Of a stretch of 64,000 bases of DNA, positions 24,219-35,537 are shown piece by piece. Below the pieces are notes generated by a model. The model did not search any database and had not been told where the DNA came from. It saw only the letters and a list, made by a program, of their open reading frames with translations. The stretch covers positions 104,684,278-104,748,277 of the forward strand of contig CP136069.1 of assembly GCA_032622095.1 (NCBI GenBank). Reading direction: 5' to 3'. The DNA is from Siphonodentalium dalli. Taxonomy: Eukaryota > Mollusca > Scaphopoda > Gadilida > Siphonodentaliidae. Every line of letters begins with the position of its first letter. The stretch's first letter is position 1. The translations under genes were made by a program, and so were the position numbers.

Positions 24219-26231
24219 GCTAATAAAAATTTCATTTGGCTAAACTTTTTTTGACCCAAAATGGAGAAGGAAATCATGGAGTCAGAAAGCTAATTAATAA
24301 AAGCGCTCAATAGATCGACATTCAAGACGAAGTTAGGTGACGAAAGTACCGGTATTTCGTTATTTTCGTACTTATGAAATATCGTTCCGTGTGGCGGCTG
24401 TACAAAGGGAACATTATACAACTGATTGACATCTGATCAGTATTTTTGTTTATATATATGCTTTGAAGAGAGTTGTTATCAGTGAGCACAATTAATAGGT
24501 GAATACCTAGTGGTGACGCTGTTGTTTTAAAGAGTGATTTTTTGTTTATACGCCGTCGATGACACCGACTATGTAAACAATACAAAACATGTATGCTTTG
24601 AAGAGAGTTGTCATCAGTGAACACAATGAATAGGTGATTAACTAGTGATACCGCTGCTGTTTTAAGGTGTTTTTGTAATGTCCAATAAATAGGCGGATCG
24701 GAATAGTATCCATCATTCACAATTTCCACAATGAGTAATAAACGCAAGCTACCGAATGCCACATCAGAACGCCCGGCGAAGACAAAAAAACTGACTGACT
24801 TTTTCGGACAAAGACAGACATTGCCTTCTATACCACAGACTGAGTGTCCTCTAACTGACATACGAAATGACGTTAGTAGATGTGAGGAAGTTACTGAACA
24901 GACGAACGAACCTGACGAAGCACTACTGAATACGACGAGACCGAATGACATTAATTTACTGACGCCTAAAAAGACTTCTGATGTTCAGACATTGGGCTCT
25001 CCGTTGACGAAACGTGCTTTTAGAGATGTGTGGACGATAAATAGACCTTGGTTGACGTATGACAATGGGAAGGGTGTGATGTTCTGTAGTGTGTGCATTC
25101 AGGCTGGCGTGAGTAATCTTTTCGTGGCTGGCTGCACAACATTGAAACTGCACATGATCAAACTTCACGAGACAGCAAAAGGTAAGCTCTAACATTTAGT
25201 GTAAACATATTTTTATTTCCAAATCTAACATAATATACAGATGATACAAATATACAAATATATATAGAAGAGATAATGTATGGAATGAGGATCAGACATT
25301 TAACATTTAGCCTAATCATCAAAACGTATAAGCTGTATACTGGTTATGTAATTAATTAAGCCGTCTGCTTTGTTCGTGATAGAAGAGCAGTTCTTAACTC
25401 AGTGGTTACGCAATGTGTGTCATTAAATGTATCCCTGGCTTAACTTCATAAAAGATTTGAATACAATAGATATTCACCAGTTAACACCTTACTATAATAA
25501 GCCATTGTTAGCGGCCGTCATGCTATGGTGTCAATAATGTCGACATAGGGTTATTACAATTAGTTTGGCGGATTTATGTGATTATAATTATATAGAATGT
25601 TAGTTTAATGTTTGCGAATTTCGTTTCAGGTAACAACTCCCATAGTTCATCCGAAGAAATGGTTAAAGAGAGTAAAAACATGAAGCAAATACAAAGAGAA
25701 ACTATAGTCAAAGCAGAAGAGTCCATCGTCTCCGCTATGAAAAATGCGTACTTCTTAGCAAAGCACCATCTTCCGAACAGCCTCCTCCCAGACCTCAACG
25801 AATTATGCATCGACCAGGGAAACAACGTTCTTGCTGCGCTAAAAGTCGACAAACACACGACCTACACCCACAACCAGACAGTATCAGAATTTCACCAAGC
25901 CATGGTTTTCACCGGGCTTTCTGCGCATGGTCCGACGTGAAATCCCGTCGTATTTTATATTAATGTTTTATAAATTGATCTGCCTGTGTGTTATGTGATA
26001 TGTGATGATATGTTCGTATAATATTGATTTTAAAGTTGTTTTTGTGTTGTTTTAATTATGTTTTCATTCTGAGTATAACAAATAAAGTTTAAAACAAATA
26101 TTTTAGTCATTAATTGTGAACCGACCAGAAAACGATGATTTAATTTGGCCAAATTGTTTTTAATTGGCCAAAAATCATTTGGCTAAAGTTTTTTTCATTT
26201 GGCTAATAAAATTTTCATTTGGCTAAACTTT
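24219..26231. mobile_element. Insertion carrying a spliced BED-finger gene
   Basis: A segment between the ATPase stop and the 23.4-24.0 kb gene. It is framed by direct repeats of GGCTAATAAAA.TTTCATTTGG at 24,219 and 26,203, with further TTGGCTAA words near 26,140-26,190. Both Polinton neighbours are intact, so it landed between genes. The exact ends and any target duplication are not clear. Confidence 0.55.
24731..25940 (+). CDS. Two-exon BED/TTF-type zinc-finger protein, truncated hAT-like
   Basis: Exon 1 (24,731-25,181) starts MSNKRKLPNATS and holds a KKLTDFFG segment, then a finger CSVC-x20ish-H-x4-H ending KLHMIKLHE, the BED/TTF arrangement of hAT transposases and related ZBED/KIAA1586-type host proteins. 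A GTAAGC donor at 25,182 and a TTTCAG acceptor ending at 25,628 give a clean phase-1 splice. Exon 2 (25,629-25,940) encodes a Lys/Glu-rich helix and a YFLAKHHLPNSLLPDL motif, then ends. Total ~254 residues. AATAAA lies at 26,081. The RNase H-like catalytic core of hAT transposases is absent, so it could bind DNA but not transpose. Confidence 0.7.
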
Positions 26232-26822
26232 TTATGGTCCAGCGTGAACACTGAACAGAAGCTTAGCCTGCTTAGTCTCTGCGAGCAGCTGTCGAACCGC
26301 GGCTCGTTCTTCCCGGGTAGGGATCACGTCATTTTCGCGGATGCAGTCCTCGAACGAGTCTCGGTCTTTGCAGTGGAAGAGCGCGACCCAGCGTGTCTGC
26401 TCACACAGGTCCTTTAGGACGGAGTTGTACTTCTGAGTGAGGACCCAGACGCTTTGCCCTGCATGTCGGCCTGAGAAAGCCAGCTCAGAAAGCATGTCCT
26501 TCTTCTTTGTCAGGGCCTTCGTGCCTGAGCAGTCATCAACAATATACAATGTGGGCTCGCCCTGAAAGAGTTGGTATAATGCCCGTAGATAATCATGGAG
26601 CTGCTCGCCCGGATCAGCAGCATAGATCTCGGGGTCAGCCCATATCCACGGTCGGCTCTGGTACGCCTTGTTGTGACGCACAGTGGGGCACAGGATTACA
26701 ATGTGTCGAAATGTGCCACAGTAGGGGCCGTCCAACAGATAGAGGGTGAACACCGTTTTACCACAGCCAGTCTGCCCACAGATGAGGGCAGAGTGGGGAT
26801 CTTTTGGGTGCAGTTGTTCCAT
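26232..26822 (-). CDS. Polinton/adintovirus packaging ATPase (FtsK/A32-like), intact
   Basis: An uninterrupted 196-residue frame from ATG at 26,822 (MEQLHPKDPHSALICG) to TAA at 26,232. Walker A GQTGCGKT is at residues 16-23. Walker B is TLYIVDD (about residues 92-98), followed by the helical SGRHAGQSVWVLTQ region expected of this family. Genome-packaging ATPases of this family are thought to drive DNA into the capsid. Length fits the family (about 190-250). A strongly TATA-like stretch (TATATATATAG) lies just upstream, next to a GTTCCGTAGGAAC dyad at 26,890. It is the best preserved gene of the element. Confidence 0.9.
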   Translation of the reverse strand: MEQLHPKDPHSALICGQTGCGKTVFTLYLLDGPYCGTFRHIVILCPTVRHNKAYQSRPWIWADPEIYAADPGEQLHDYLRALYQLFQGEPTLYIVDDCSGTKALTKKKDMLSELAFSGRHAGQSVWVLTQKYNSVLKDLCEQTRWVALFHCKDRDSFEDCIRENDVIPTREERAAVRQLLAETKQAKLLFSVHAGP

Positions 26823-26905
26823 TATATTTATATAAATTTATATAAATATATATATAGCGAAGTTATAAGTAACGAGTTACTACTAACTTGTTCCGTAGGA
26901 ACTAA

Positions 26906-28145
26906 CTAATAAATCACTGAAACAAACCGTCCATCTTCTATGTTGAGTTGTGCATCCATAATCACGTACAAGTACACGTTCAGTGAGCCTGCGTCCTCTT
27001 TTTCTTGTGTGATCTGAATTGTGATACCCTCTGATGCGTTCTCTATGCGTCGCCCACTACCGTGGAGTTGGTCGTCATCAGTTGCCCTTAGGTCAAGCCA
27101 CAGGGCATACTTGCTGGTCAGAAACTCTCCCAGAGACACATATTCCAGGCCCAGATCCTTTGCGACCATCGCCACTGTGGGGCTGTCACCTGCTGGCGGG
27201 TGACCATGCAAAGAATTTTTTGGCTTCGTCCCATTGCTGGTAGGCACCCAAGCCTTGAGAGTAGAGCTTGTTTGGCTCGCCCTCAACAGTCATCTCAACC
27301 TTATTGATCTTTGGATTGTAGAAGTCTTCGGTTTTTCTGCCGAAAGAATCTCCGGCCTCTTCGAAGAGGAACAAGATGCCTTTCATACTCCGACTCGGGA
27401 CGTTGAGGTTGATATTCATTAGTGTTGCGGTGGCAGAAGATGCACTCATAAAGTATTGCGATGCGGCTTGCATACTGGTTGCGGATCATACGGGCCAGAT
27501 CAGGCTGGATAACCTTGTCAAACTCCAGGCTGATGTTGGCGATGGTGTAAGAGGACTCGGTATCGGTAGCCCTGATCACCCGGCTGTAGTAATTGAAAGT
27601 TAGCTCATACTCAAGTCGGTCCCCGAGTGCGCTTTGGTAGAAGGGCATTTGACAGTTCAAAGTCCAGCGGGATGTAATAGCGATTCCTGTAGGCTTTCGC
27701 GATAGCCTTGTCTTTCGCTACGCTATTGTCTCCTGCCTTTATGCATATTTTTGTCGTATTTTGGTTGGCAGACTCATCAATTCCCTGATACTGCCCATTT
27801 TCTCTCTCCTGGGTGGTCTTCCACATGTCTAGGTAGCAGTAGAGAACATTGGAGTCGTCGATCGAGTTGACCCCATTTCCGCTGATCTTGACTGTGGTCT
27901 TTTTCACAATAGCACGGCCCAGGTTCTGCACCATAGTCCTGTTTGCATCCGTGGAGGTCATCGTGATTGTAAATGCCAGGCACACTGTCCCGGGAACTAT
28001 TACATCAGGGGCGCCGAGGTTGGGAAACCTCACAAGCAGCTGTTGGTTTGGTCCAATCGTGCTGGGATTGTTCATAATAACAACCGAGGGGGTCACGCAG
28101 GCTGCGGTATGGATTGAGTTTGCGTCCGTCCTAACTCGAAGCCAT
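26906..28145 (-). pseudogene. Hexon-like major capsid protein, multiple frameshifts
   Basis: About 1.24 kb in the family's usual position upstream of the ATPase. The largest clean frame (28,096-27,611) contains LLVRFPNLGAPDVIVPGT, NLGRAIVKKTTVKISG and LYCYLDMWKTTQERE, typical of the double jelly-roll capsid protein of Polintons and adintoviruses. It continues through three further frames (27,660-27,301, 27,473-27,186 and 27,286-26,906), with breaks near 27,630, 27,430 and 27,210. Another break lies near 28,130, between a likely ATG at 28,145 and the first clean frame. The stop is at 26,906. The gene cannot give a full product. Confidence 0.85.
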
Positions 28146-28245
28146 GTTGTGTCTGCAGCAATTCAGAAACTGTGATGACTATTGAATCGAAGATGGCTTT
28201 AATACCTTCAATTATATATGTTATATGTATGAATATAACAGAACA

Positions 28246-28407
28246 ATGGCAGACTTTGATAATCCCACATTTGATCCTGATATCAGAGCCGATCAAGACC
28301 CTCTTGATCCTCAGGATGAAACAATGCCACTCATTAAGCCGATCGACCCGACTGACATGGGTACCCGGACCAGCAACATAGATTCAGCCAGGCCGCTACA
28401 CCAATAA
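28246..28407 (+). CDS. Short acidic N-terminal fragment, Polinton
   Basis: A 53-residue frame from ATG at 28,246 (MADFDNPTFDPD) with many Asp/Pro residues, divergent from the capsid gene. A TATA-like stretch (TTATATATGTTATATG) lies directly upstream. It probably marks the start of a longer accessory gene cut by mutation or by the repeat insertion at 28.63 kb. Not recognised. Confidence 0.4.
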   Translation: MADFDNPTFDPDIRADQDPLDPQDETMPLIKPIDPTDMGTRTSNIDSARPLHQ

Positions 28408-28627
28408 CTCCTGCAGTCGGCCGCTGATGACTATTATGGCGCCCTGGCCAGAAGGGGATGAACACCAGCCCTTGGCCGCGACCCCTCAAGATATTAGCTC
28501 GACCCACGCGGACAGATCCGACTAAAGGCAGATAAGAAGCCAAGGTGGTTATAGAAAGTTATCATTTTCGTGGTATTGTCACTCGTTCCGCTGTTCAAGA
28601 TGACCCGCCTCCTTACAACCCTTAATT

Positions 28628-29290
28628 ATGCCCCCTTATTTAAAAAAAAGGGGGGTATACTGTTTTGCACCTGTCCATCCGTCCGTCTAGCCGTCCGTCT
28701 GTCTGTACGTATGTCAGATGTCTGTTCATGTCATAACTTGAACAGTAGTGCTAGGATCTCAATGAAATTAGGTATGTATGTTCACTACTATGAGGACATT
28801 AAATAGAGGTTTCCATCGTTTTGATCGGCTTTTCCATTCTAGAGTTATTAATTTTTGTTTATCTGGAAATGTTGGCTTTTTGGTCCATCCGATGTCTGTT
28901 CAGGTCATAACTTGAACAGTAGTCCTCGGATCTCTATGAAATTTGGTATGGATGTTCATTATTATGGGGACATTCAATAGAGCATTCAATCGTTTTGTTT
29001 GAGTTTCCGTTCTAGAGTTATTCATTTTATGGAAATGTTGGCTTTTTGGTCCATCTGATGTCTGTTCAGGCGATAACTTGAACAGTAATGCTCGGATCTC
29101 AATGAAATTTGGTTTGGATGTTCACCACTATGAGGACATATAATGGCGCATTCAACTGTTTTGTTTTGGATTTTCGTTCTATAGTTATTCATCTTTGTTT
29201 ATATGAAAATGCTGATTTTTGGGTCCATCTGTCTGAGTATAGCAGTCATAAGTTATAGATATGCCCACACTAGGCGGTATGCCACAAGGG
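28628..29290. repeat. Hairpin-headed GTCC repeat inside the Polinton
   Basis: Has the same GCCCCCTTATTTAAAA..GGGGGG head, GTCCGTCC tract and ~175 bp units as 14,689-15,836, here with about three units. It ends in GTATAGCAGTCATAAG, then a short tail. It interrupts the Polinton between the 28.25 kb fragment and the integrase. Confidence 0.8.
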
Positions 29291-29458
29291 GGTATGCACC
29301 GGATGACAGTCCATCTCTTGTTATTATTACTTTGTAATTATGTCATATATATAATATTATATGAAATATAAAACATAACTTTAATAAGTTCATGGCATTG
29401 CTGGCTTATATTTGAATATTGAGCACCCATAATATTATACATAAAATCACTGGCTGGT

Positions 29459-30331
29459 GTGATGCTCGACGCGGTGCATAAGGTTCTTGATCTCTGGTGC
29501 TGTGACGAAAGGGCAGCCAGCAGCTTCGCAAAGACGGTGCTGTCGGGGCCACACAACCTCGGCGAGACGACTGGACAGCTACCGGACGAAGTCGCAATCA
29601 ACAGCCCCCTCCCCCAAGATATCGGCACCGGTTTCGCTGAGGTCCAGCAATGGGTGTCCGCCCCTAACTGCCATCCTGTCAAGGCTACTGGAAGGGCCTT
29701 GCAGCCATCAAGAACCTCGCGGCAGCAACCAAGGTTTCTGAAGATGTGGCTCAAGAAGCAGGCCATCTGGCAGATATATCTGCCCAATCCGCGACATGTG
29801 CCAAGGCCCAAGTTTGACGTGCCAGTGCCAAACGAAGTCCACCAGGCTGACCTTCTCTTTCTTTCTCATGACCAGGTGGGTTGCAAGACATACAAGTACA
29901 CGCTCACCATCATCGACGTAGCCTCTCGGTACAAGGAAGCCGAGTCCCTGGCCACAAAAAGAATCCACAAAGGTTGCGGATGCCCTTGAACGGATCTACA
30001 ATCGAGGCCCTCTTAGATGGTCGAAATTGCTGTGAGCTTCCTGCTAACCAAGCACAGCGTTCAGGTGAGACGGGGCCGTGTGGATGTCCACCGGGACAAG
30101 GGGTTCGTGTAGCGCTTCAACCGGACCCTGGCAAGAGCGGTTGTTTGGGCACCAATAACGCCCAGGAGATGAAGCTTCCCATTGTCCAAAGGCTTGAACG
30201 CTCTTGTCACCAAGCCCGACGAGCCTGTGCTCTACTATTTAGTGGATGGGCCAGCACGCGGATTTGTCTGGGAAGATTTGCTTGTAGTGCCTCCCGACAC
30301 CCAGCTGCCACCAGATAGAGTTACTTCGTAA
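29459..30331 (+). pseudogene. Polinton integrase (retrovirus-type rve), inactivated
   Basis: The core domain is clear: KFDVPVPNEVHQADLL carries the first catalytic Asp, and YKYTLTIIDVASRYKEAESL follows. A later frame has SVQVRRGRVDVHRD, then GFV-stop-RFNRTLA, where the stop (TAG, 30,110-30,112) takes the place of the third catalytic residue expected (Glu) in this family. The region that should hold the second Asp, near 30,010-30,040, is missing. The C-terminal LYYLVDGPARGFVWEDLLV segment is present and ends at TAA 30,329-30,331. The upstream part includes an inverted 75 bp copy of polymerase-gene sequence (29,607-29,681). The gene converges on the polymerase gene with 27 bp between stops. Confidence 0.85.
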
Positions 30332-31317
30332 CAGGAACTATTGACAGAGTCAATAGGACTAGACGCTAAGTGCTGCAGCCCCTCTTTTTCGATTGCACTC
30401 TAGACAGATCCTCACATTTCCTCTGCAGTGCCCTTTGTTGTTGTCCAGCCTGTCGACACTAAACTGCTGTGTGTCCTTGGGTTGGAAGGCCCAGAGCATC
30501 TCAATTTCGCATGCCACACAGCGGTTCTGTTCTGCTGGACCTCACAGAGCTCGAGGATGTAGTCGACCTTGAGATTGAATCCCTGGCATCCATTAGCCTT
30601 ATCTTGGAGCTTGTATGCCACAAGTTTCCTTTGGATTGCCTTGCAGAGTTGCTGTTCAGTTACTACAGGCCTGACATCGGAACCCTCTTCCGGTGGACAG
30701 GTTATCCGTTCGAGCTGGGATTGCGACGTCATTTTTCTGTTTTCAGGTGTCCTTGGGGTGGTAAAGGATAGACACTGGGGCATCTAGGAAATGCTCCTGT
30801 GCCCGATCGCGGACCTTCTGGCGGCTGGTGAGTATTAGGTCACCGGGCCTCCACAAAATGGTGCCTTCCGCATCTCCTGGCACTGGACTTTGTCACTTTG
30901 AAGACGTATCCGCTTTTTCAGGGCTTTGAGGGCTTCATCTTTTGCTCTTTAGTCAACACCAACCTCTTCGTAGTATCTACCCTTTTTTGCAGCCAGTGGT
31001 TAGGCATTTCACCTGCAATTGGTGGTGGCTGTCCTTGATCCCCGCAGCAAATTACCTGGATGCCGTGTTGGTCAAGCCAGTTTAAGAACATCTCCAGGAT
31101 AGGCCAGGGCACAGTGCAGACCCTGTCCCGGATGATGACGCACAGGAGGAACTTCTGCCCCATGCGGTCGGGCATCCAGTCATTCTGACCACTATTTCTT
31201 TGGCGGGGCGATGGGTCGGGGTAAACACGAGGGGGGTCTCTTACCCGGAAGAGCTCAATCGCTCTTGTATTCTTGTCTCTGCCCCCTCCGCCATTAAAGT
31301 GATGTGGAACACTCCGG

Positions 31318-31655
31318 TATGGTGATCAAATAGAAATGGAGAATTTTGGAGTAATTTCTACAAATAGTATATCCAAACTGACAACACACACCGTCATTCT
31401 TATATATGAATCAAATGAATCAAAAGTGACTCTCCATCTCAAAATCATTTTCGTTAGTTTATCGCCGATAGATGCCTCCCGAATTGAGTAGTAAATATTT
31501 ACAATTGAGCGTAGTTCTGACAATATTTTATATGGATTGGTACTGTCGATTTGCTTCAAATTTCGGCGATATTAGTACAATATTACATTCCCCCAGTCGA
31601 CATAGCGCCTGGATACTAACTTTCAGTTTCACGCACCCGAACAAGTACGTAATAT
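31318..31655. other. AT-rich insertion in the polymerase gene
   Basis: Composition shifts to AT-rich for about 340 bp, with no similarity to the surrounding GC-rich polymerase sequence. The helicase-like Walker A region would be expected here, so the insertion may have replaced rather than split it. No ends or target duplication were recognised. Confidence 0.5.
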
Positions 31656-32808
31656 ATCTTTAAGGTAGCTCAGCCGGTGCCAGGTCAGTTCGTTGTTGTA
31701 GCTGGGCGCCATTGATTCGGACATCGGTTTGGCTCGGCTACAGTATTCTGCCTTGTAACGCAACTGAGCCGGGCCCACTGCCGGGAGGAATGGCTCCCTA
31801 ATCAAGCAGGACACACAATTCCTCACCAGTCACAGAGTTTGGGGGCGACGTATGCCTGGACATCCGGACAACCTCATCGGGTTCAAATCTTGCCAGCCAA
31901 TATAGCGAGGAGGTTCATGTGGGCATAGGCCAGCATTGAGGCCCTCAAGTGGCTACAGTTGGGGTACGCCAACCAGGGTGTCCCTTACCAAGAAGTCAAG
32001 CTCTCCCTCATCGATCACAAGCCTCCGTGTCAGTCTTTTGCCGACCTCGGTTTGTTTCTCTTCAGGAGACCTGACTCAACCAGGAAGGCGAGCAGGGCTG
32101 TGGGGGCCCAGCCCTGTTCTGCGAAATGCTCTTTGAACCAGGTGGGGATGACAGGATGGCAGTTAGGGGCGGACACCCATTGCTGGACCTCAGCGAAACC
32201 GGTGCCGATATCTTGGGGGAGGGTGCCAGAATTTGTCGAAATTTGGCTTGGCCTCGCCGTGGCCTTGGAAGCTGGCCGGGTAGCAGGCTTTCATGTCGAT
32301 GCTGACAACATCTCTTGTATCGTAGCCCATTGCGTTCCAGAGGCCTCCATGACCATGCTCGACAGAGGCTTTCTGGATGTTATCTCCGAGGTTAACCCTG
32401 GGTCGGTTTCCAGCCACTCTGATTGCTTGCCAGACGTCGCCTTCATATAAGTGGACCTCCTGGGTCAGTCTCCAGCCATTGTGCTCTCTGGCCATGATAC
32501 TGGCTGCATGGTTCACCCCGAAGGCTCGGTCTGCATGGGACTCATCGCCCAGAACTCTACAGGCTTCCTTTATGTTTTGGTGAGTCTCTCGTGTCCTGTA
32601 GGTGCGGCCATCTTGGAGCACAAACTGGTTCGCATTGAGCTGTCTGCCTTGGCCCCCGCCCAGCAGCCAGACTGAAATCGGCTCATCCTGGGTTTACCCT
32701 CTGATTGCTTGCCAGAAGTGGACCTCCCTGGGAAGTGCAGGTCTTTAGACCATGCATGGCCATTGTGGCAGATGAGCTCAATTGGTCTGTGCCAGCCCTG
32801 GTATTTTT

Positions 32809-33368
32809 ATACGCCCTTTTTGAAAAAAGGTCGTATTATGTAATCAGTCTGTCCGTCCGTCCATCTGTATGTCCGTCCGTCTGTCTGTCTGTCCGTCCGT
32901 CCATATGTCTGTCTGTCTGTCCATCCGTCCGTTAACGTTTTTGGTTTCCGATCGATAACTCCAGTTTGGATTATTTGATCTGAACCATAGTTGGTATGGG
33001 TATTTTCCAGCTAACGATACAGGCCAAGTTCGAATATGGGTTCCGTACAGTTATTTTAATGTGCGTTACAGCCCTTTTTCGACTTAGAATTTGACCAATT
33101 TCATAACATTTCGGTTTCTGACCGATAACTCCAATTTTGATTATTTGATCTGAACCAAAGCTGGTATGTGTATTTCCCGACCAAGTTCGAATATAGGTTC
33201 TGTCTAATTATTTTCACATGAGTTATTGCCATTTTTGGAATTAGAATTTGACCGCATTTTGGAATTGAAATTAGGGGTATATCAGATATTCTTCAAATGA
33301 GCCCAAAGTATTATTTTATTTTGCGGTAGTACAATTCGAAATAGATAAAGGGCATATTTTGCCACGCC
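32809..33368. repeat. Hairpin-headed GTCC repeat in the polymerase gene
   Basis: Starts TACGCCCTTTTTGAAAAAAGG, then a GTCCGTCCGTCTGTCTG tract. It continues with two ~175 bp units sharing ACCGATAACTCCA.TTTTGATT and TGATCTGAACCA, and ends near GGGCATATTTTGCCA. The polymerase reading resumes immediately after. It belongs to the same architectural class as the copies at 14.69 and 28.63 kb, but to a different sequence subfamily. Confidence 0.75.
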
Positions 33369-34512
33369 CTAGCGATGCTCTTGTTCATTGTTGTAGATGT
33401 CCTCGTCGGCAATATCCCTGATAATGATCTCTCGCCACAGTATCTTCTCGAGGGCGGCGACATCCTCGACCGTGGAGCCTGAACCTCCTACTCCTGAATT
33501 TTCTTTCTCCTCGTGGGCGTGAGTCCTTGCCCTCTCAGAGCACCTTCAAAATGTTCCACCACTCTCTAAGCAAGACAGTTGAGGTCGCCGTCCTTCATTG
33601 GGGCTAGGTTTGCAGGATCTGGGTCTCTGAGGGGAGGTAGATACCGTAGACAACTGCGGTGACTGCATGGGTGGGCGTTCTGGTAACACACCTGGTCGAT
33701 TCCACTCAACACACCAGGCTTCGTGTCTCGAGTGATTTCAATAATAACTTGGCCCTTCTTCCCCTCTGTTCTGACCGGGTCGAAGTTATCCTCGACGACC
33801 CAGTTACCATTGTTACGCTCATGCAAGTATTTGATTTTTAGGATGAACTCGCCCTCTGATACGGTCGTGAGGAGCTATGCTGCCCTCTCATTCGTCATGC
33901 GGGCATTTAGGGCTTTCTGACCCCCGTGGGCAGCAGCGACGTCATTGACGTCGACTCTCTCTACTCTCCATGTGGAGTAGACTGCAGCTGCGCCGTCGAC
34001 TTCAAACTCGTCTTTGGCATCGTTCAGTTCAGTTCGTCAGCCGGGAGCCTCACCAGGTGTGGGACCCGGATATCCTAGTCAAAATTGCCCCTCTCCCTCA
34101 GTTTTCCGAGGACCACAGGGCCTTCTCGCGCGATGCTCCGCACGACATCCCATCGGCACTTCCTTTCGCCACCGTGCCACAACAGCTCTCTTCTCCTGGT
34201 TGGACTCTTCTCGAGTGCTTTCGCCCGCAGTGACACTGTGACCTCGGCGTCGATCTGTTTAATCTCGCGGCCCCTCTGACCGTGCTTGCAGGGGTTTCCC
34301 CAATCCCCACGAATGGCCGGGAACCGGCCTATCTTCCGGGCCCGCCGCAGACGTGAAACACGCTCTGCAGCACGGAGAGATAAAATCGCCTTGAAAAGCT
34401 CAATCTTTCAAAGTGAGGAATACCCCCTCAAACCGAGATTTTTTGTTTGTGCTCGAAGCTCGTGTACAGTAGACATGTCTTGAATGTAGATATACCCATT
34501 ATAACCATATCT

Positions 34513-34704
34513 TTAATAGAAAACAATAATAGCCGCCAGCCTAGCAAATTCCTTTTCCACAGCCCTTTGCTCTCGGTGCCATAATTTATTCTTCTCTTTT
34601 ATGTAACCGCACCTCAAGCAGGGTGATATTTGGTTTGTCATCCCCTTACCACAAACACGGCATGGTTTTGTACTTGATCCCTTCCGCAGTCTGGCCAGAT
34701 GCAC
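34513..34704 (-). CDS. Small zinc-ribbon-like Polinton protein
   Basis: A 63-residue frame to the stop at 34,513. CRVCGKG and CLRCGY form two CxxC pairs 13 residues apart, followed by a Lys/Arg/Glu-rich helical tail. No good ATG exists; the frame remains open a further ~13 codons upstream (to about 34,740) and the true start is unknown. Such short zinc-ribbon frames are seen at Polinton edges, but the function is unknown. Confidence 0.4.
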   Translation of the reverse strand: MHLARLRKGSSTKPCRVCGKGMTNQISPCLRCGYIKEKNKLWHREQRAVEKEFARLAAIIVFY

Positions 34705-34887
34705 TTGACAGTATACAGCGCCACGAACATAACTCTACAGAGCTCAAGGTAAGCCACTGACATGTGTTTTTGCCCTTCATATTATATTTGCTCTGCAAAT
34801 ATGATTAGATATATCCATTGTCACGGGTGTATCTAAAAGCATTTGCACCGATTGTATATGAATATATTATTGCATATATGCAATTTA

Positions 34888-35503
34888 TATAATACTAGAA
34901 GGTGACCCGACTTCGTCCGGGCTTGGACCTTGAATTGACCATTTTGAAGGTCACGGTCAGGTGGGGTAACGATTTGACCCGCCCAAAACACTGCCCAGAC
35001 AAAAGTACCCGACAAAAGTACCCGTCGAAATCCATCCGGTTTTACCCGATTTGACATTGAATTGATCATTTTGAAGGTCAAGTCGGGGTCACGATTTGAC
35101 CCGTCCAAAACATTCAGTGGACAAAAGTGACCCTATGTATAAAATTTCGTCAAAATCCCATCAAAATTGGCGATTTGACCTTGGATTGACCCGATTTCAA
35201 GGTCAAGGTCACGTCGCACTGGCAAATGAATATGCTTATGAGACTCCCCATACGAAAGTACCACCACATACCAAGTTTCATCGAAATCCCGTGAAATTCG
35301 GGTGTTTGACATTGAAATGACCCGATTCAAGGTCAAGGTCACGTCGCACGGGCAAATTAATAGGCATATGCCACTCCCCGCCGAAGGTATCCCCACATAC
35401 CAAGTTTCATTGAAATCCCGTGATATTCGGGCGTTTGACCTTGAAATGACCCGATTTCAAGGTTAAGGTCACGTCGCACGGATAAATTAATAGGCCCATG
35501 CCG

Positions 35504-35537
<34 letters not shown>

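Larger units (their letters stand above)
30359..34476 (-). pseudogene. DNA polymerase B with helicase-like and HNH-like C-terminal parts, broken
   Basis: Likely ATG at 34,476 (MSTVHELRAQTKNLGLRGY, SAP-like start). The part at 33.57-33.83 kb encodes NNGNWVVEDNFDPVRTEG. The catalytic palm is seen at 32.2-32.6 kb with VVSIDMKACYPASFQG, matching motif A of protein-primed type B polymerases. Nearer the C-terminus, GIQVICCGDQGQPPPIAGEMP resembles superfamily-1 helicase motif III; its motif II Asp-Glu is degraded (VIIRDR). The final 45 residues (FSVDRLDNNKGH and two CxxC-like pairs) look like an HNH/endonuclease VII finger, ending at TAG 30,359. Two insertions (31.32-31.65, 32.81-33.37 kb) and many frameshifts break it. 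The Walker A of the helicase part is not seen. Confidence 0.8.

Noticed and set aside
29338-29811. 157-codon minus-strand gene
   Set aside because: It is the shadow of the integrase strand and of the inverted 75 bp duplication.
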